Positions 1 to 6,126 are shown, numbered from the stretch's first letter. The stretch is DNA of 9,971 bases from Planctomycetota bacterium (GCA_027295365.1 JAPULD010000495.1:1-9971), one strand, 5' to 3'. The notes: generated from the sequence alone by a model not told the origin. Numbers and translations: made by a program.

Positions 1-1062
1 CGGGCGGTGGTGGCGCCGATGAGCCGGGTCAGCGCCGCCGAAGGTGGGCTCGCAACAGAGCGCATGCAAGAGTATTACGGAGCCTTCGCACGAGGCGGAT
101 TTGCCGTGGTCATCACCGAGGGAACGTACACGGATATGGACGCCAGCCAGGGTTATGACCGCCAGCCCGGCATCGCCAGCGAGCCGCAAGCCGAGGCGTG
201 GCGCTCCATTGCGAATGAAATACGCGGTGCCGGGGCCGTCGCGATCATGCAACTGATGCACGCCGGAGCCCTCTCTCAACGGACACGGGGGAAAGGCAGG
301 ACCATCGCTCCATCACGGATCCAGGCGCGTGGCCGGATGATGCCCGCGTATGGTGGGTCCGGTCCGTATCGGCTTCCCTCGTCCATGACCAAGAGTGACA
401 TCCGGTCCGTCCGCGAAGGCTTTGCACAAGCCGCGAAGCGCGCTCAGGATGTTGGATTCGACGGCATCGAGATCCACGCGGCCAATGGATATCTGCTCGA
501 TCAATTCAACACGACTTACACCAATCAGCGGACTGATCGGTACGGCGGCACGCCCGAAAACCGGATTCGCCTGACAGAGGAGATCGTCGATACGATTCGG
601 TCTGCAGCTCCAAGCGACTTTATCGTCGGGGTGCGTCTGTCGGAAGCCAAAGTGAACGACTTCGAGTATCGCTGGCCCGGCGGACAAGATGAGGCCGCAA
701 CGATCTTCAGCACACTTGCTTCCGCCGGCGCGAGCTATCTCCATCTGGCCGGCGAGGGACGCGGTTTTCGCGACGCGATCGGGAACGCGACGGAGCCATT
801 CACGACACTTGCGCGGCGGCTGACGGGCCTGTCGGTGATCGCCAATGGCGGACTGGGCGACCCCTCCTTCGCCGACGAAGTGATTCGGGACGGACATGCA
901 GACTTGGTGGCCATCGGACAGACCGCCCTCTCGAATCCGGATTGGCCTACCCGTATCGAGCGTGGTACGACCATTGCGCCATTTCACCGTGAGATGCTTT
1001 CTCCGAGCGCAGCGATCGAGAACAGCGATCGCTGGCTGAAGTCAGTGGGAGAGGACACATGA
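1..1062 (+). CDS. Old Yellow Enzyme family NADH:flavin oxidoreductase (5' end missing)
   Basis: This is an FMN-dependent ene-reductase of the Old Yellow Enzyme family, a soluble TIM-barrel enzyme that uses NAD(P)H to reduce activated C=C bonds or related electrophiles. The frame is already open at base 1 and reads VVAPMSR, the family's usual 'APM(T/S)R' first strand, so only about 20-25 N-terminal residues should lie outside the window. Further family motifs are MQLMHAG (about 247-267), HAANGYLLDQF with the His/Asn substrate-binding pair at 475-477 and 484-486, NQRTDRYGG shortly after, GVRLSEA, and the C-terminal phosphate-binding stretch ANGGLGDP...VAIGQ. The protein ends in TGA at 1060-1062. 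The true physiological substrate cannot be read from sequence. The gene is more G+C-rich than the cargo genes to its right and probably belongs to the core genome. Confidence 0.93.
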   Translation, partial: RAVVAPMSRVSAAEGGLATERMQEYYGAFARGGFAVVITEGTYTDMDASQGYDRQPGIASEPQAEAWRSIANEIRGAGAVAIMQLMHAGALSQRTRGKGRTIAPSRIQARGRMMPAYGGSGPYRLPSSMTKSDIRSVREGFAQAAKRAQDVGFDGIEIHAANGYLLDQFNTTYTNQRTDRYGGTPENRIRLTEEIVDTIRSAAPSDFIVGVRLSEAKVNDFEYRWPGGQDEAATIFSTLASAGASYLHLAGEGRGFRDAIGNATEPFTTLARRLTGLSVIANGGLGDPSFADEVIRDGHADLVAIGQTALSNPDWPTRIERGTTIAPFHREMLSPSAAIENSDRWLKSVGEDT

Positions 1063-1106
1063 CCGCGTGCTGATTACTGGAACGAATAAAGAATAGAAAA
1101 GAAACT

Positions 1107-1289
1107 ATGAAAGCCAGGTCTCCCGGTGAGTGCGAGCAATCACTGGGTGAATCATTGCGTCAAGATCCCGAAGCTTAGATCCTCGCCACGGGGACGAGCT
1201 GCCGGCATCAGATCCGGGATGTGACCAATCGCCCGGCCCGACACCCAATCGAATGGATCGCCCAATCTCTCGGCATCGAATGCGAATAG
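1107..1289 (+). pseudogene. CCG-domain oxidoreductase 3' fragment, copy 1
   Basis: This is a broken copy of the last ~50 codons of a cysteine-rich (CCG) domain protein, the kind found at the C-terminus of FAD-linked oxidases and glycolate-oxidase-like Fe-S subunits. It reads in frame from an ATG at 1107 through EQSLGESLRQDPEA, hits an internal TAG at 1176-1178, then continues ILATGTSCRHQIRDVTNRPARHPIEWIAQSLGIECE to a TAG at 1287-1289 that lies inside the type A motif. Clear similarity to the longer copy 2 begins near 1132. Copies 1 and 3 are nearly identical to each other over their shared ~125 bases and share changes (for example IEWIAQSL) not seen in copy 2. It has no Fe-S or FAD domain and cannot be functional. 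Confidence 0.85.
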
Positions 1290-1302
1290 GTGTCTGGCCC
1301 GG
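1285..1302 (+). repeat. Type A motif, copy A1
   Basis: AATAGGTGTCTGGCCCGG, a diverged form of the type A motif AATAGGTGACTGTCCCGG. It supplies the terminal stop codon of CCG fragment copy 1 and is followed after about 10 bases by a type B motif in the same orientation. Confidence 0.75.
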
Positions 1303-1315
1303 ATCCCCTCGTGTT

Positions 1316-1348
1316 CCTATTTATGACTCCCGACCCCTTTTTTCTTTT
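1316..1348 (+). repeat. Type B motif, copy B1
   Basis: The core TTATGACTCCCGACCCC is followed by a T-rich tract. The same core, GACTCCCGGCCCC, lies on the minus strand just downstream of the intact carboxypeptidase gene (7282-7317), and a diverged one follows that gene's truncated copy (6083-6116). The T-run might help termination, but no stem precedes it. Confidence 0.65.
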
Positions 1349-1607
1349 TGCTCAACTCCTTTTTTCCTTTCCCCTTTTCTTCTCCAATTCAAGTGTACAC
1401 TAACGTAATGCTTCACGACTTTGCTCAAAGAATTTATCATCATGCATGATCGAGGCATTGCTATATTGGCCCACAGTGATCGATATGCATGCCTAATGCG
1501 TTCAATTTCAAGCGATAAACAGTAGTCGATACATGAGAGATGCAGAGACAACCCAAATCCCCTCTTTGACCTTGCTTCACTCGAATCCGGTATTACACTA
1601 ACATTCC
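1349..1607. other. AT-rich intergenic region upstream of the XRE regulator
   Basis: I see no convincing gene here. The minus strand can be read openly, but the translation is basic and low in complexity at its C-terminus and has no recognisable family. The stretch holds a perfect 12-bp palindrome ATCATGCATGAT (1439-1450) and two direct copies of TACACTAAC (1396-1404 and 1594-1602), the second overlapping the expected promoter of the regulator gene. These could be operator sites for the regulator, but that is inference. Confidence 0.5.
1566..1596 (+). promoter_or_regulatory. Candidate promoter of the XRE regulator gene
   Basis: TTGACC (1566-1571) and TATTAC (1591-1596) resemble -35 and -10 boxes, with a rather long 19-base spacer. 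The ATG at 1608 is only 11 bases beyond, with no Shine-Dalgarno sequence, so a leaderless or near-leaderless transcript would fit. One TACACTAAC repeat overlaps the -10 box. Confidence 0.3.
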
Positions 1608-2096
1608 ATGCCTCAACTAACTTTTCATGATTCAAATCAAACGGTTCAACTGATCGTGGTTCGTCTCCATCAACTCAGCTTGACGCACCAACAGCTGGCA
1701 CGTCGCATTGGAGTCCATCAGAGCACGGTAACTCGTTGGCTAAGAACCGAAAATCCCATTCGATCCATTTCACGCGAAAGACTCCAGAAGCTTGCGGACG
1801 CCCTTGAGGTTACCCCAGAGGATCTTCGCTATCCGACACGGACGAAGTCAAAAACCGACCTGCTCATTGAATTGCTGAATAATCGAATCGAAGAACGAAG
1901 GGCAAACGCCTCGCCGGAGCACATGGGATCACTCCTCTATGTGTGCGCCCACGAGTACTGGGCGAGGCAAGATCGGAACGATACGGCCGAAGCGCGCAAC
2001 CTGATGGCCCAAGCCCGCTCTGAATTCCTGAAATCAACGCCTCTCGTTTCCGCGACGCAGTCATGGATTGACGATTACGACCAGACTCCGGGTTAG
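1608..2096 (+). CDS. XRE-family helix-turn-helix regulator
   Basis: This is a 162-aa protein with an N-terminal Cro/CI (XRE) type DNA-binding domain. Residues about 24-73 read LSLTHQQLARRIGVHQSTVT...LQKLADALEVTPEDL, the helix-turn-helix followed by the packing helices typical of HTH_3 domains. Residues 80-162 are helical and charged, and match no domain I can name; they may serve in dimerisation or partner binding. The ATG at 1608 lacks a ribosome binding site. The next gene starts 40 bases after the stop in the same direction, which suggests an operon in which this protein represses its own promoter, as regulators beside toxin, phage or defence genes often do. The G+C content is lower than in the flanking housekeeping genes, which fits acquisition. 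The HTH assignment is firm; the target and partner are inferred. Confidence 0.85.
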   Translation: MPQLTFHDSNQTVQLIVVRLHQLSLTHQQLARRIGVHQSTVTRWLRTENPIRSISRERLQKLADALEVTPEDLRYPTRTKSKTDLLIELLNNRIEERRANASPEHMGSLLYVCAHEYWARQDRNDTAEARNLMAQARSEFLKSTPLVSATQSWIDDYDQTPG

Positions 2097-2136
2097 TCCG
2101 TCAGGTTGACGATCAAAGAATAGAAGGAAGCGGCCG

Positions 2137-2961
2137 ATGTCACTCATCCTAACGATAATCAAGGCAAGCGTCGAGACTTTCACGACGTTGGTCACAAAGA
2201 TCCTTTTCAAGACGGCCTGCAAAAAGGTGCAAGAAAAGATCTTTTCCGACGAACCCACCTCCAGAATTCCCCGCAATTCATGCCTTGCCGATGTACGATC
2301 CGCACTCATCGAAAATCGCAAGCGACTCGTCGATCACGTGACGCGCAACCAGACGAATCACATCCAGATTGACGAGACGATGTGCGATGTCAGAAGCGAA
2401 TTCGAACACCTCTTGGAGCCGACTTTGCCCGGACAACCGACACGCATACTCATCAGCGAGTCAATTCAGCGTACGGAACAGGAATTCCACGCCACAAAAA
2501 TCGGATCCCTTCCCGACAGAGCGGCAGCATGTTGCATCATCGATAGCCTCACCTACGATTTCCTGATTAGCCTTGTTTTCAAACTTCACCACGAAGGGTC
2601 AACCCCAACCTGTTCAAAGCTCCTCGGCCTGTCCGGCATCGTCGAAAAATGCCAAGGTGGGTTTGACGAATCTGTCACGAATTTGATCGAATGCGCACAA
2701 TCCGACAGCCAACCGCCACGATGCAGTATGGCCAGATATGTCCGAGAGGAACTAAAGCGAGAAATAGGTCTTGACCGCCACACTGCACGTTACATCACCC
2801 ATGCCGCCATAAGCGACACACAGGACGTTCTCAAAAAATACGTGGGATTGACTTCAGACGTCGAAATCATTCGATATCGTGCGCTGATGACCTTTCGCAT
2901 CGCCTTGCTTTATCGAACGCTTGACACACTCGATGCCCAACAGCCCCTCCAGGCGGCATGA
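2137..2961 (+). CDS. Unrecognised 274-aa protein, partner of the XRE regulator
   Basis: I do not recognise this protein. It starts at an ATG preceded by GAAGGAAG (a fair ribosome binding site), 40 bases after the regulator gene. The first ~25 residues (MSLILTIIKASVETFTTLVT...) are hydrophobic to amphipathic and could be a membrane-associated helix, although the following KK-rich stretch is not a standard signal-peptide cleavage site. The rest is predicted mainly helical by eye, with several cysteines (such as ACCIIDSL and CSKLLGLSG) but no CxxC pair, Walker box, nuclease or protease motif. Pairing with an XRE regulator suggests a toxin, phage-response or stress effector, but that is only an inference from position. 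Its 3' end runs into CCG fragment copy 2, so the last few residues (DAQQPLQAA) may come from the junction and the original gene may have been longer. Confidence 0.7.
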   Translation: MSLILTIIKASVETFTTLVTKILFKTACKKVQEKIFSDEPTSRIPRNSCLADVRSALIENRKRLVDHVTRNQTNHIQIDETMCDVRSEFEHLLEPTLPGQPTRILISESIQRTEQEFHATKIGSLPDRAAACCIIDSLTYDFLISLVFKLHHEGSTPTCSKLLGLSGIVEKCQGGFDESVTNLIECAQSDSQPPRCSMARYVREELKREIGLDRHTARYITHAAISDTQDVLKKYVGLTSDVEIIRYRALMTFRIALLYRTLDTLDAQQPLQAA

Positions 2962-2969
2962 TTTTCTCG

Positions 2970-3238
2970 CGGGTAACTTCGGAGGTGAGCAAGCCAGTGT
3001 GCTCGACTCGGGCTGCTGCGGCCTTGCCGGTTCGTTTGGATACACCAAAGACAACTTCGACCTGTCCATGAAGGTCTTCGAGCAATCACTGGGTGAATCA
3101 TTGCGCCAGGATCCCGAAGCTCAGATCCTTGCCACGGGGACAAGTTGCCGGCATCAGATCCGGGATGTGACGAAGAGACACGCGCGGCATCCGATCGAAA
3201 GGATCGCCCAATCGCTCGGCATTGATTTTAATAGGTGA
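2970..3238 (+). pseudogene. CCG-domain oxidoreductase 3' fragment, copy 2 (longest)
   Basis: This is the longest of three copies of the C-terminal end of a CCG-domain (cysteine-rich, DUF224-like) protein. It reads SVLDSGCCGLAGSFGY, then LATGTSCRHQI, then HPIERIAQSLG, the pattern at the extreme C-terminus of FAD-linked oxidases with a fused Fe-S module and of D-lactate or glycolate dehydrogenase Fe-S subunits. The full protein is several hundred residues longer; no FAD or ferredoxin-like domain precedes this piece. The same frame is open back to an ATG at 2921, but that part overlaps the end of the preceding gene and looks unrelated to the family. The stop TGA (3236-3238) lies inside the type A motif. 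The left boundary is uncertain by about 30 bases. Translation is conceivable, but an isolated half-domain is unlikely to be active. Confidence 0.8.
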
Positions 3239-3273
3239 CTGTCCCGGATCCATCCGTCCCTACTTTTCAAACA
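3230..3273 (+). repeat. Type A motif, copy A2
   Basis: AATAGGTGACTGTCCCGG (3230-3247) is followed by CCGTCCCTACTTTTC, the same extension seen after copy A3 (CCGTCCCTGTTTTC). It provides the stop codon of CCG fragment copy 2. Confidence 0.75.
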
Positions 3274-3320
3274 ACTATTCTGAAGACCACTTCTGAAGAT
3301 TATGTGGTGTCTCCTGCCTA

Positions 3321-3355
3321 AGATTCACTTCAGTCTCACAGACTGAAGTGAATCT
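3321..3355. repeat. Perfect 16-bp inverted repeat (hairpin)
   Basis: AGATTCACTTCAGTCT, the 3-base loop CAC, and then the exact reverse complement. No T-run follows on either strand, so it is not a classical intrinsic terminator. It lies 55 bases upstream of the GERH-protein gene and could be an operator, a terminator-like structure for upstream transcripts, or a small mobile-element remnant. A direct repeat TTCTGAAGA sits just upstream, near 3280-3300. Confidence 0.8.
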
Positions 3356-3410
3356 CCCTCTCAGGTTTCACTTTGCCGATTCGCCCGAACCATTTTAATG
3401 AGGATGTTTT

Positions 3411-4409
3411 ATGTGGAAAATTTCAATCCTAGCCTTAGCCTTAACCTTACCTCTTCTGATGGGATTCACATCGGATAAGTCAGGTGAGTTGGTAAATCTG
3501 ATCCATTTTCAGATTGAACAAGGTAAGCAAATCGTCGCTATTGGAGAGAGGCACCAGCATAAGAGCTTTCATACACTGCTCGGGAATGCTTTAAGTTCCA
3601 AACAGACTCAGGAAGATATCGACGTCATCGTTGTTGAGTTTGGCAATAGTTTTTATCAAGATGAGCTAGATAGTTACATAAACGGTGAAGACATCTCGGT
3701 CGACGCCATACGCGTGGTTTGGAGAAATACAGTTATCTCCCCAAATACAGTGTGGGATTCACCGGTCTATGAGCGATTCTTCAAAACGGTACGGGATATA
3801 AATAGAACGCTCCGGCCTGAGCGGAGATATCGCGTTATAGCTGGAGGGAAGTCGATAGATAGGGCAGCCATCCAATCCGCGGAGGACTATGAGCCATACA
3901 AAGCATCTCTAAGAAGTCAGCATATCTATGAGGTGGTAGAGGCCGAGGTTCTGCTTAAGGGGAAGAAGGCATTGTTGATAGCCGGCGGCCACCATGTTAC
4001 TAAAATCAGTGCGGAGGTCGGCCGCAATGGGCGTAGCATTCGGTCTGAAACCACAGGGTCGCTGCTGGAGCTCAATTATCCGAACTCAACCTTTTTCATA
4101 AATGTCTATTCAAAGTTGGCATCTTTGGGGATTGCCGAAATCAAAGATATAGAAAATGGTTCAATTATATTATCAGAGGAGCCTTGGCTGGGAGGAATAA
4201 AGGCTGGTGAGGTTGCTTCTTTTTTTACCTACGAAGATTTCAAGTTAAAAGACATGGCTGATGCTGTTCTTCACTGGGGGCCAGAGGAACATTGGGTGTA
4301 TGAAATACCGTTAAGCGCGACCTATAAAGATGACGATTATTGGGAAGAATTAAATCGAAGAAGTCTGATTAGGAGGAATAGGAAGATGGATGAATCCTTA
4401 AGGGACTGA
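3411..4409 (+). CDS. Exported protein with GERH motif (ChaN/TIKI/EreA-like suspected)
   Basis: This 332-aa protein starts with a Sec-type signal sequence (MWKISILALALTLPLLMGF, charged Lys, then a hydrophobic core), so it is probably exported. A ribosome binding site GAGGA lies a few bases before the ATG. The mature part has IVAIGERHQHKSFH (residues 41-54), VIVVEFGNSFYQDELDSYI (72-90), VWRNT...VWDSPVYERFF (103-124) and ALLIAGGHH (187-195). A GExH loop after the first strand, an early 'EFGNS' strand and a late glycine-histidine strand are features of the ChaN/TIKI/erythromycin-esterase type superfamily, whose members bind metal or heme or act as hydrolases. I cannot say which activity applies. 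The gene is clearly more A+T-rich than its neighbours and is flanked by repeat copies on both sides, which points to horizontal gain. Expression as a single gene seems likely. Confidence 0.8.
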   Translation: MWKISILALALTLPLLMGFTSDKSGELVNLIHFQIEQGKQIVAIGERHQHKSFHTLLGNALSSKQTQEDIDVIVVEFGNSFYQDELDSYINGEDISVDAIRVVWRNTVISPNTVWDSPVYERFFKTVRDINRTLRPERRYRVIAGGKSIDRAAIQSAEDYEPYKASLRSQHIYEVVEAEVLLKGKKALLIAGGHHVTKISAEVGRNGRSIRSETTGSLLELNYPNSTFFINVYSKLASLGIAEIKDIENGSIILSEEPWLGGIKAGEVASFFTYEDFKLKDMADAVLHWGPEEHWVYEIPLSATYKDDDYWEELNRRSLIRRNRKMDESLRD

Positions 4410-4411
4410 GT

Positions 4412-4561
4412 GCCTTTCAACGGCCTACTAGTGGCCTGAGTCAGTAGCTGTTGACAGAATCGTTTGAGGGTTCCGAGGATCTGACCGGCAGTCTTGGTCC
4501 ATACAAATGTCATTGGCGCTTCGTTCGTCTGCTTGAGGAATGACCGCATCGCTGATTCAAG
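4412..4561 (-). pseudogene. IS630-like transposase C-terminal remnant
   Basis: On the minus strand this reads LESAMRSFLKQTNEAP, then FVWTKTAGQILGTLKRFCQQLL. The core pattern '(N)E.P..FVWTKTA..IL..L.RFC' is typical of the end of IS630-family transposases, beyond the last catalytic residue. A stop codon (TAA at 4562-4564 on the minus strand) lies directly upstream of the Leu, and the frame runs on without a stop into the antisense of the GERH-protein gene, so both ends of the original gene are lost. No terminal inverted repeats or DDE residues remain. The upstream break is about 15 bases from type A motif copy A3. Confidence 0.6.
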
Positions 4562-4576
4562 TTAGCGAGTTGATCG

Positions 4577-4615
4577 ATAGGTGACTGTCCCGGTTATTCC
4601 CCGTCCCTGTTTTCC
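4577..4615 (+). repeat. Type A motif, copy A3
   Basis: ATAGGTGACTGTCCCGG is followed by CCCCGTCCCTGTTTTCC, the same extended form as copy A2. It lies just beyond the broken end of the transposase remnant, not next to a CCG fragment. Confidence 0.75.
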
Positions 4616-4681
4616 CTGGAAGCCCTGATCGTCTGAGACATTGGCATAGCCAGGGGAAATAAATGACTGCTTGTCTTCAAG

Positions 4682-4704
4682 AAATAGGTGACTGTCCCGG
4701 ATTT
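4682..4704 (+). repeat. Type A motif, copy A4
   Basis: AAATAGGTGACTGTCCCGG followed by ATTTT. It joins CCG fragment copy 3 within the shared string TCCCGA, so the motif and the fragment are fused with no spacer. Confidence 0.75.
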
Positions 4705-4825
4705 TCCCGAGGCGCAGATCCTCGCCACGGGGGCGAGCTGCCGGCATCAGATCCGGGATGTGACCAATCGCCCGGCCCGACACCCAATCGAATGGATCGC
4801 CCAATCGCTCGGTATCGAATATTAA
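4705..4825 (+). pseudogene. CCG-domain oxidoreductase 3' fragment, copy 3 (shortest)
   Basis: This shortest copy of the CCG-domain C-terminus reads EAQILATGASCRHQIRDVTN, then RPARHPIEWIAQSLGIEY, and ends in TAA at 4823-4825, immediately followed by TAG inside the next type A motif. It differs from copy 1 at only about eight positions over the shared stretch, whereas copy 2 is more diverged (for example a DVTKRHARHPIER-like segment in place of DVTNRPARHPIEW). It has no start codon or ribosome binding site and begins directly after motif A4, so it is not an expressed gene. Confidence 0.85.
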
Positions 4826-4847
4826 TAGGTGCCTGTCCCGGAATTTC
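4824..4847 (+). repeat. Type A motif, copy A5
   Basis: AATAGGTGCCTGTCCCGG followed by AATTTCC. With copy A4 it brackets CCG fragment copy 3 as a direct repeat, giving a compact motif-fragment-motif unit of about 160 bases. Confidence 0.75.
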
Positions 4848-4940
4848 CGTGCGGTCCATCGGCGTATGATACCGCTACTACGCCAAGATTTGATTGGACA
4901 CGGACATGAGTGACAACGAGAACACTGTGAGTTTAATCAT

Positions 4941-4947
4941 GGGGAGG
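4941..4947 (+). promoter_or_regulatory. Ribosome binding site of the AlbA_2 gene
   Basis: GGGGAGG lies 7 bases before the ATG at 4955. It supports that start over the upstream out-of-frame ATG at 4905, which opens only a short reading frame. Confidence 0.7.
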
Positions 4948-4954
4948 CGAATAC

Positions 4955-5965
4955 ATGAAGAAGCAGGAAGTAGAAGCTTGGACGCGAAAGATCTGCGACC
5001 AGATCAAGAAGAATCAACAAGTCGAAGATGGACATGTCGAACTCAAAGCAGATTTGATTGACGCCAAGAAGGCCGCACGGCGCATCGCAGGGATGTGCAA
5101 CGCGGCGAGTCCGGAGCCATGCTTGCTGATTCTCGGCCTAGACGAGAAAAAAGGGGCCACCGGAGTTTCGGCCACAGAGTCGGATGTGGTCGACTGGAAG
5201 GCGCAGGTGTTCGCCGAGTTTGCGGAGAAACAGCCAGTCGTTCTACAGCACGTTTCGCTCGAAGTTGACGGTAAGACGCTTCACGCGATGCTGCTCGCAT
5301 CGGATGAAGCGCCCTACCTTGTCAAAAATCCAACCGGGCAGGGGGCGATCGCCCGTGAAGTACCATGGCGCGACGCAACCGGCGTACGAACTGCTACGCG
5401 TGGCGAATTGCTGCGCATCCTGGTCTCAACAGTGAGACTGCCTGAAATCGATCTCATTGGAGGCACTCTTACCGTACAGCGAGGCAAGCTGCACGATAGG
5501 AGTCGGGATGACACGGCGGACAGTTCTTTCTGGCACGTCTATGTTCAGTTCATGGTAATTCCCCGGACGGCCGACCCCTTAGTCATACCCGCGCACCGCT
5601 GCAGTGTGCTGGCCCACTTGTCAACGGATTCGTGGGCATGTGACTCTTGGTTGTGCGAGTCCGTCACACTCAAGGACGAGCAGGGATCACCTCAATCACA
5701 AATCGTCGTGGCTTCCGCGGCGAAGATGTCGATCACAGCCTACAGTAATTTCAATGAAGAAATGTTTCGCAAGAACGCGGAGGCCCACCTCAGGATCGTG
5801 ATCCAACCGGCCGGATCGCGTAATCCGATCCGATTGAATCCGATCCTTGAAGCCGCACCTCCGCAGGGCAAGGAGCTGGCTCGCTGGATCATTCCGCCGG
5901 ATTTCATGTCTGACGAGACATATATAGCAGCGCTTCAGTTTCGAATGAGCGATCAGGGGGCCTGA
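4955..5965 (+). CDS. Schlafen AlbA_2-domain protein
   Basis: This 336-aa cytoplasmic protein has an N-terminal Schlafen AlbA_2-type domain, a nucleic-acid-associated module found in many prokaryotic regulators, ATP-binding proteins and defence genes. Residues 28-49 (HVELKADLIDA, then KKAARRIAGMCNA), the strand LLILGLDEKKGATG (57-70), APYLVKNP (119-126), and EVPWRD...VRTATRGELLRIL (135-156) follow the family layout. Residues about 160-336 are rich in beta strands, have no domain I recognise, and do not look like the ATPase or helicase seen in long Schlafen proteins. The start is fixed by a strong GGGGAGG site. Its TGA (5963-5965) overlaps the ATG of a destroyed downstream reading frame, so it was once translationally coupled to a partner. 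Antiphage or regulatory function is inference only. It sits between CCG fragment copy 3 and the carboxypeptidase fragment. Confidence 0.82.
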   Translation: MKKQEVEAWTRKICDQIKKNQQVEDGHVELKADLIDAKKAARRIAGMCNAASPEPCLLILGLDEKKGATGVSATESDVVDWKAQVFAEFAEKQPVVLQHVSLEVDGKTLHAMLLASDEAPYLVKNPTGQGAIAREVPWRDATGVRTATRGELLRILVSTVRLPEIDLIGGTLTVQRGKLHDRSRDDTADSSFWHVYVQFMVIPRTADPLVIPAHRCSVLAHLSTDSWACDSWLCESVTLKDEQGSPQSQIVVASAAKMSITAYSNFNEEMFRKNAEAHLRIVIQPAGSRNPIRLNPILEAAPPQGKELARWIIPPDFMSDETYIAALQFRMSDQGA

Positions 5966-6059
5966 TGCGGCTCGATAACTTGACGATCAAATCGTGTTGC
6001 TCATCAACGCCGACTTCCGCGTGTTCACAGACATGATCGACCACTGGCAGAAGGATTAG
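5965..6059 (+). pseudogene. Remnant of a gene coupled to the AlbA_2 gene (ATPase start?)
   Basis: An ATG at 5965 shares its A with the preceding gene's stop (TGATG) and reads MRLDNLTIKS, which closely resembles the first residues of RecF/OLD-like AAA ATPases ('MRL..LTIKNFRCF'). After about 10 codons the frame degenerates and stops at 6034-6036. In another frame, 5979-6059 reads to ADFRVFTDMIDHWQKD and a TAG, which looks like a genuine protein C-terminus. The simplest reading is a gene reduced by a large internal deletion to its first and last codons. The ATPase identity rests on ten residues and is tentative. Confidence 0.4.
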
Positions 6060-6082
6060 AGACTATCTCAAAACCTCCTGAG

Positions 6083-6116
6083 CGAAAAAGGGTCGGGTGT
6101 TATTATCTGAGCATCC
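6083..6116 (-). repeat. Type B motif, copy B2
   Basis: On the minus strand: GATGCTCAGATAATAACA, then CCCGACCCTTTTTCGC. It lies just past the stop of the carboxypeptidase fragment and matches, with differences, the sequence just past the stop of the intact gene, so the duplication extends beyond the coding region. Confidence 0.6.
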
Positions 6117-6126
6117 GGGGGGGGGA

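Noticed and set aside
313..987. Long open frame on the minus strand inside the Old Yellow Enzyme gene
   Set aside because: Its translation matches no family, while the plus strand shows continuous conserved oxidoreductase motifs; it is an antisense shadow of a G+C-rich gene.
1321..1635. Minus-strand open frame of 104 codons in the AT-rich intergenic region
   Set aside because: It has no ribosome binding site, ends in low-complexity Lys/Arg/Glu residues translated from the T-rich motif tract, and overlaps the start of the regulator gene.
1285..4847. CRISPR array
   Set aside because: The repeats are separated by gene fragments and whole genes at irregular distances, with no uniform spacers and no cas genes.
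6060..6077. GACTATCTCAAAACC as a possible insertion sequence end
   Set aside because: The string resembles some IS termini, but there is no partner inverted repeat, transposase or target duplication nearby.
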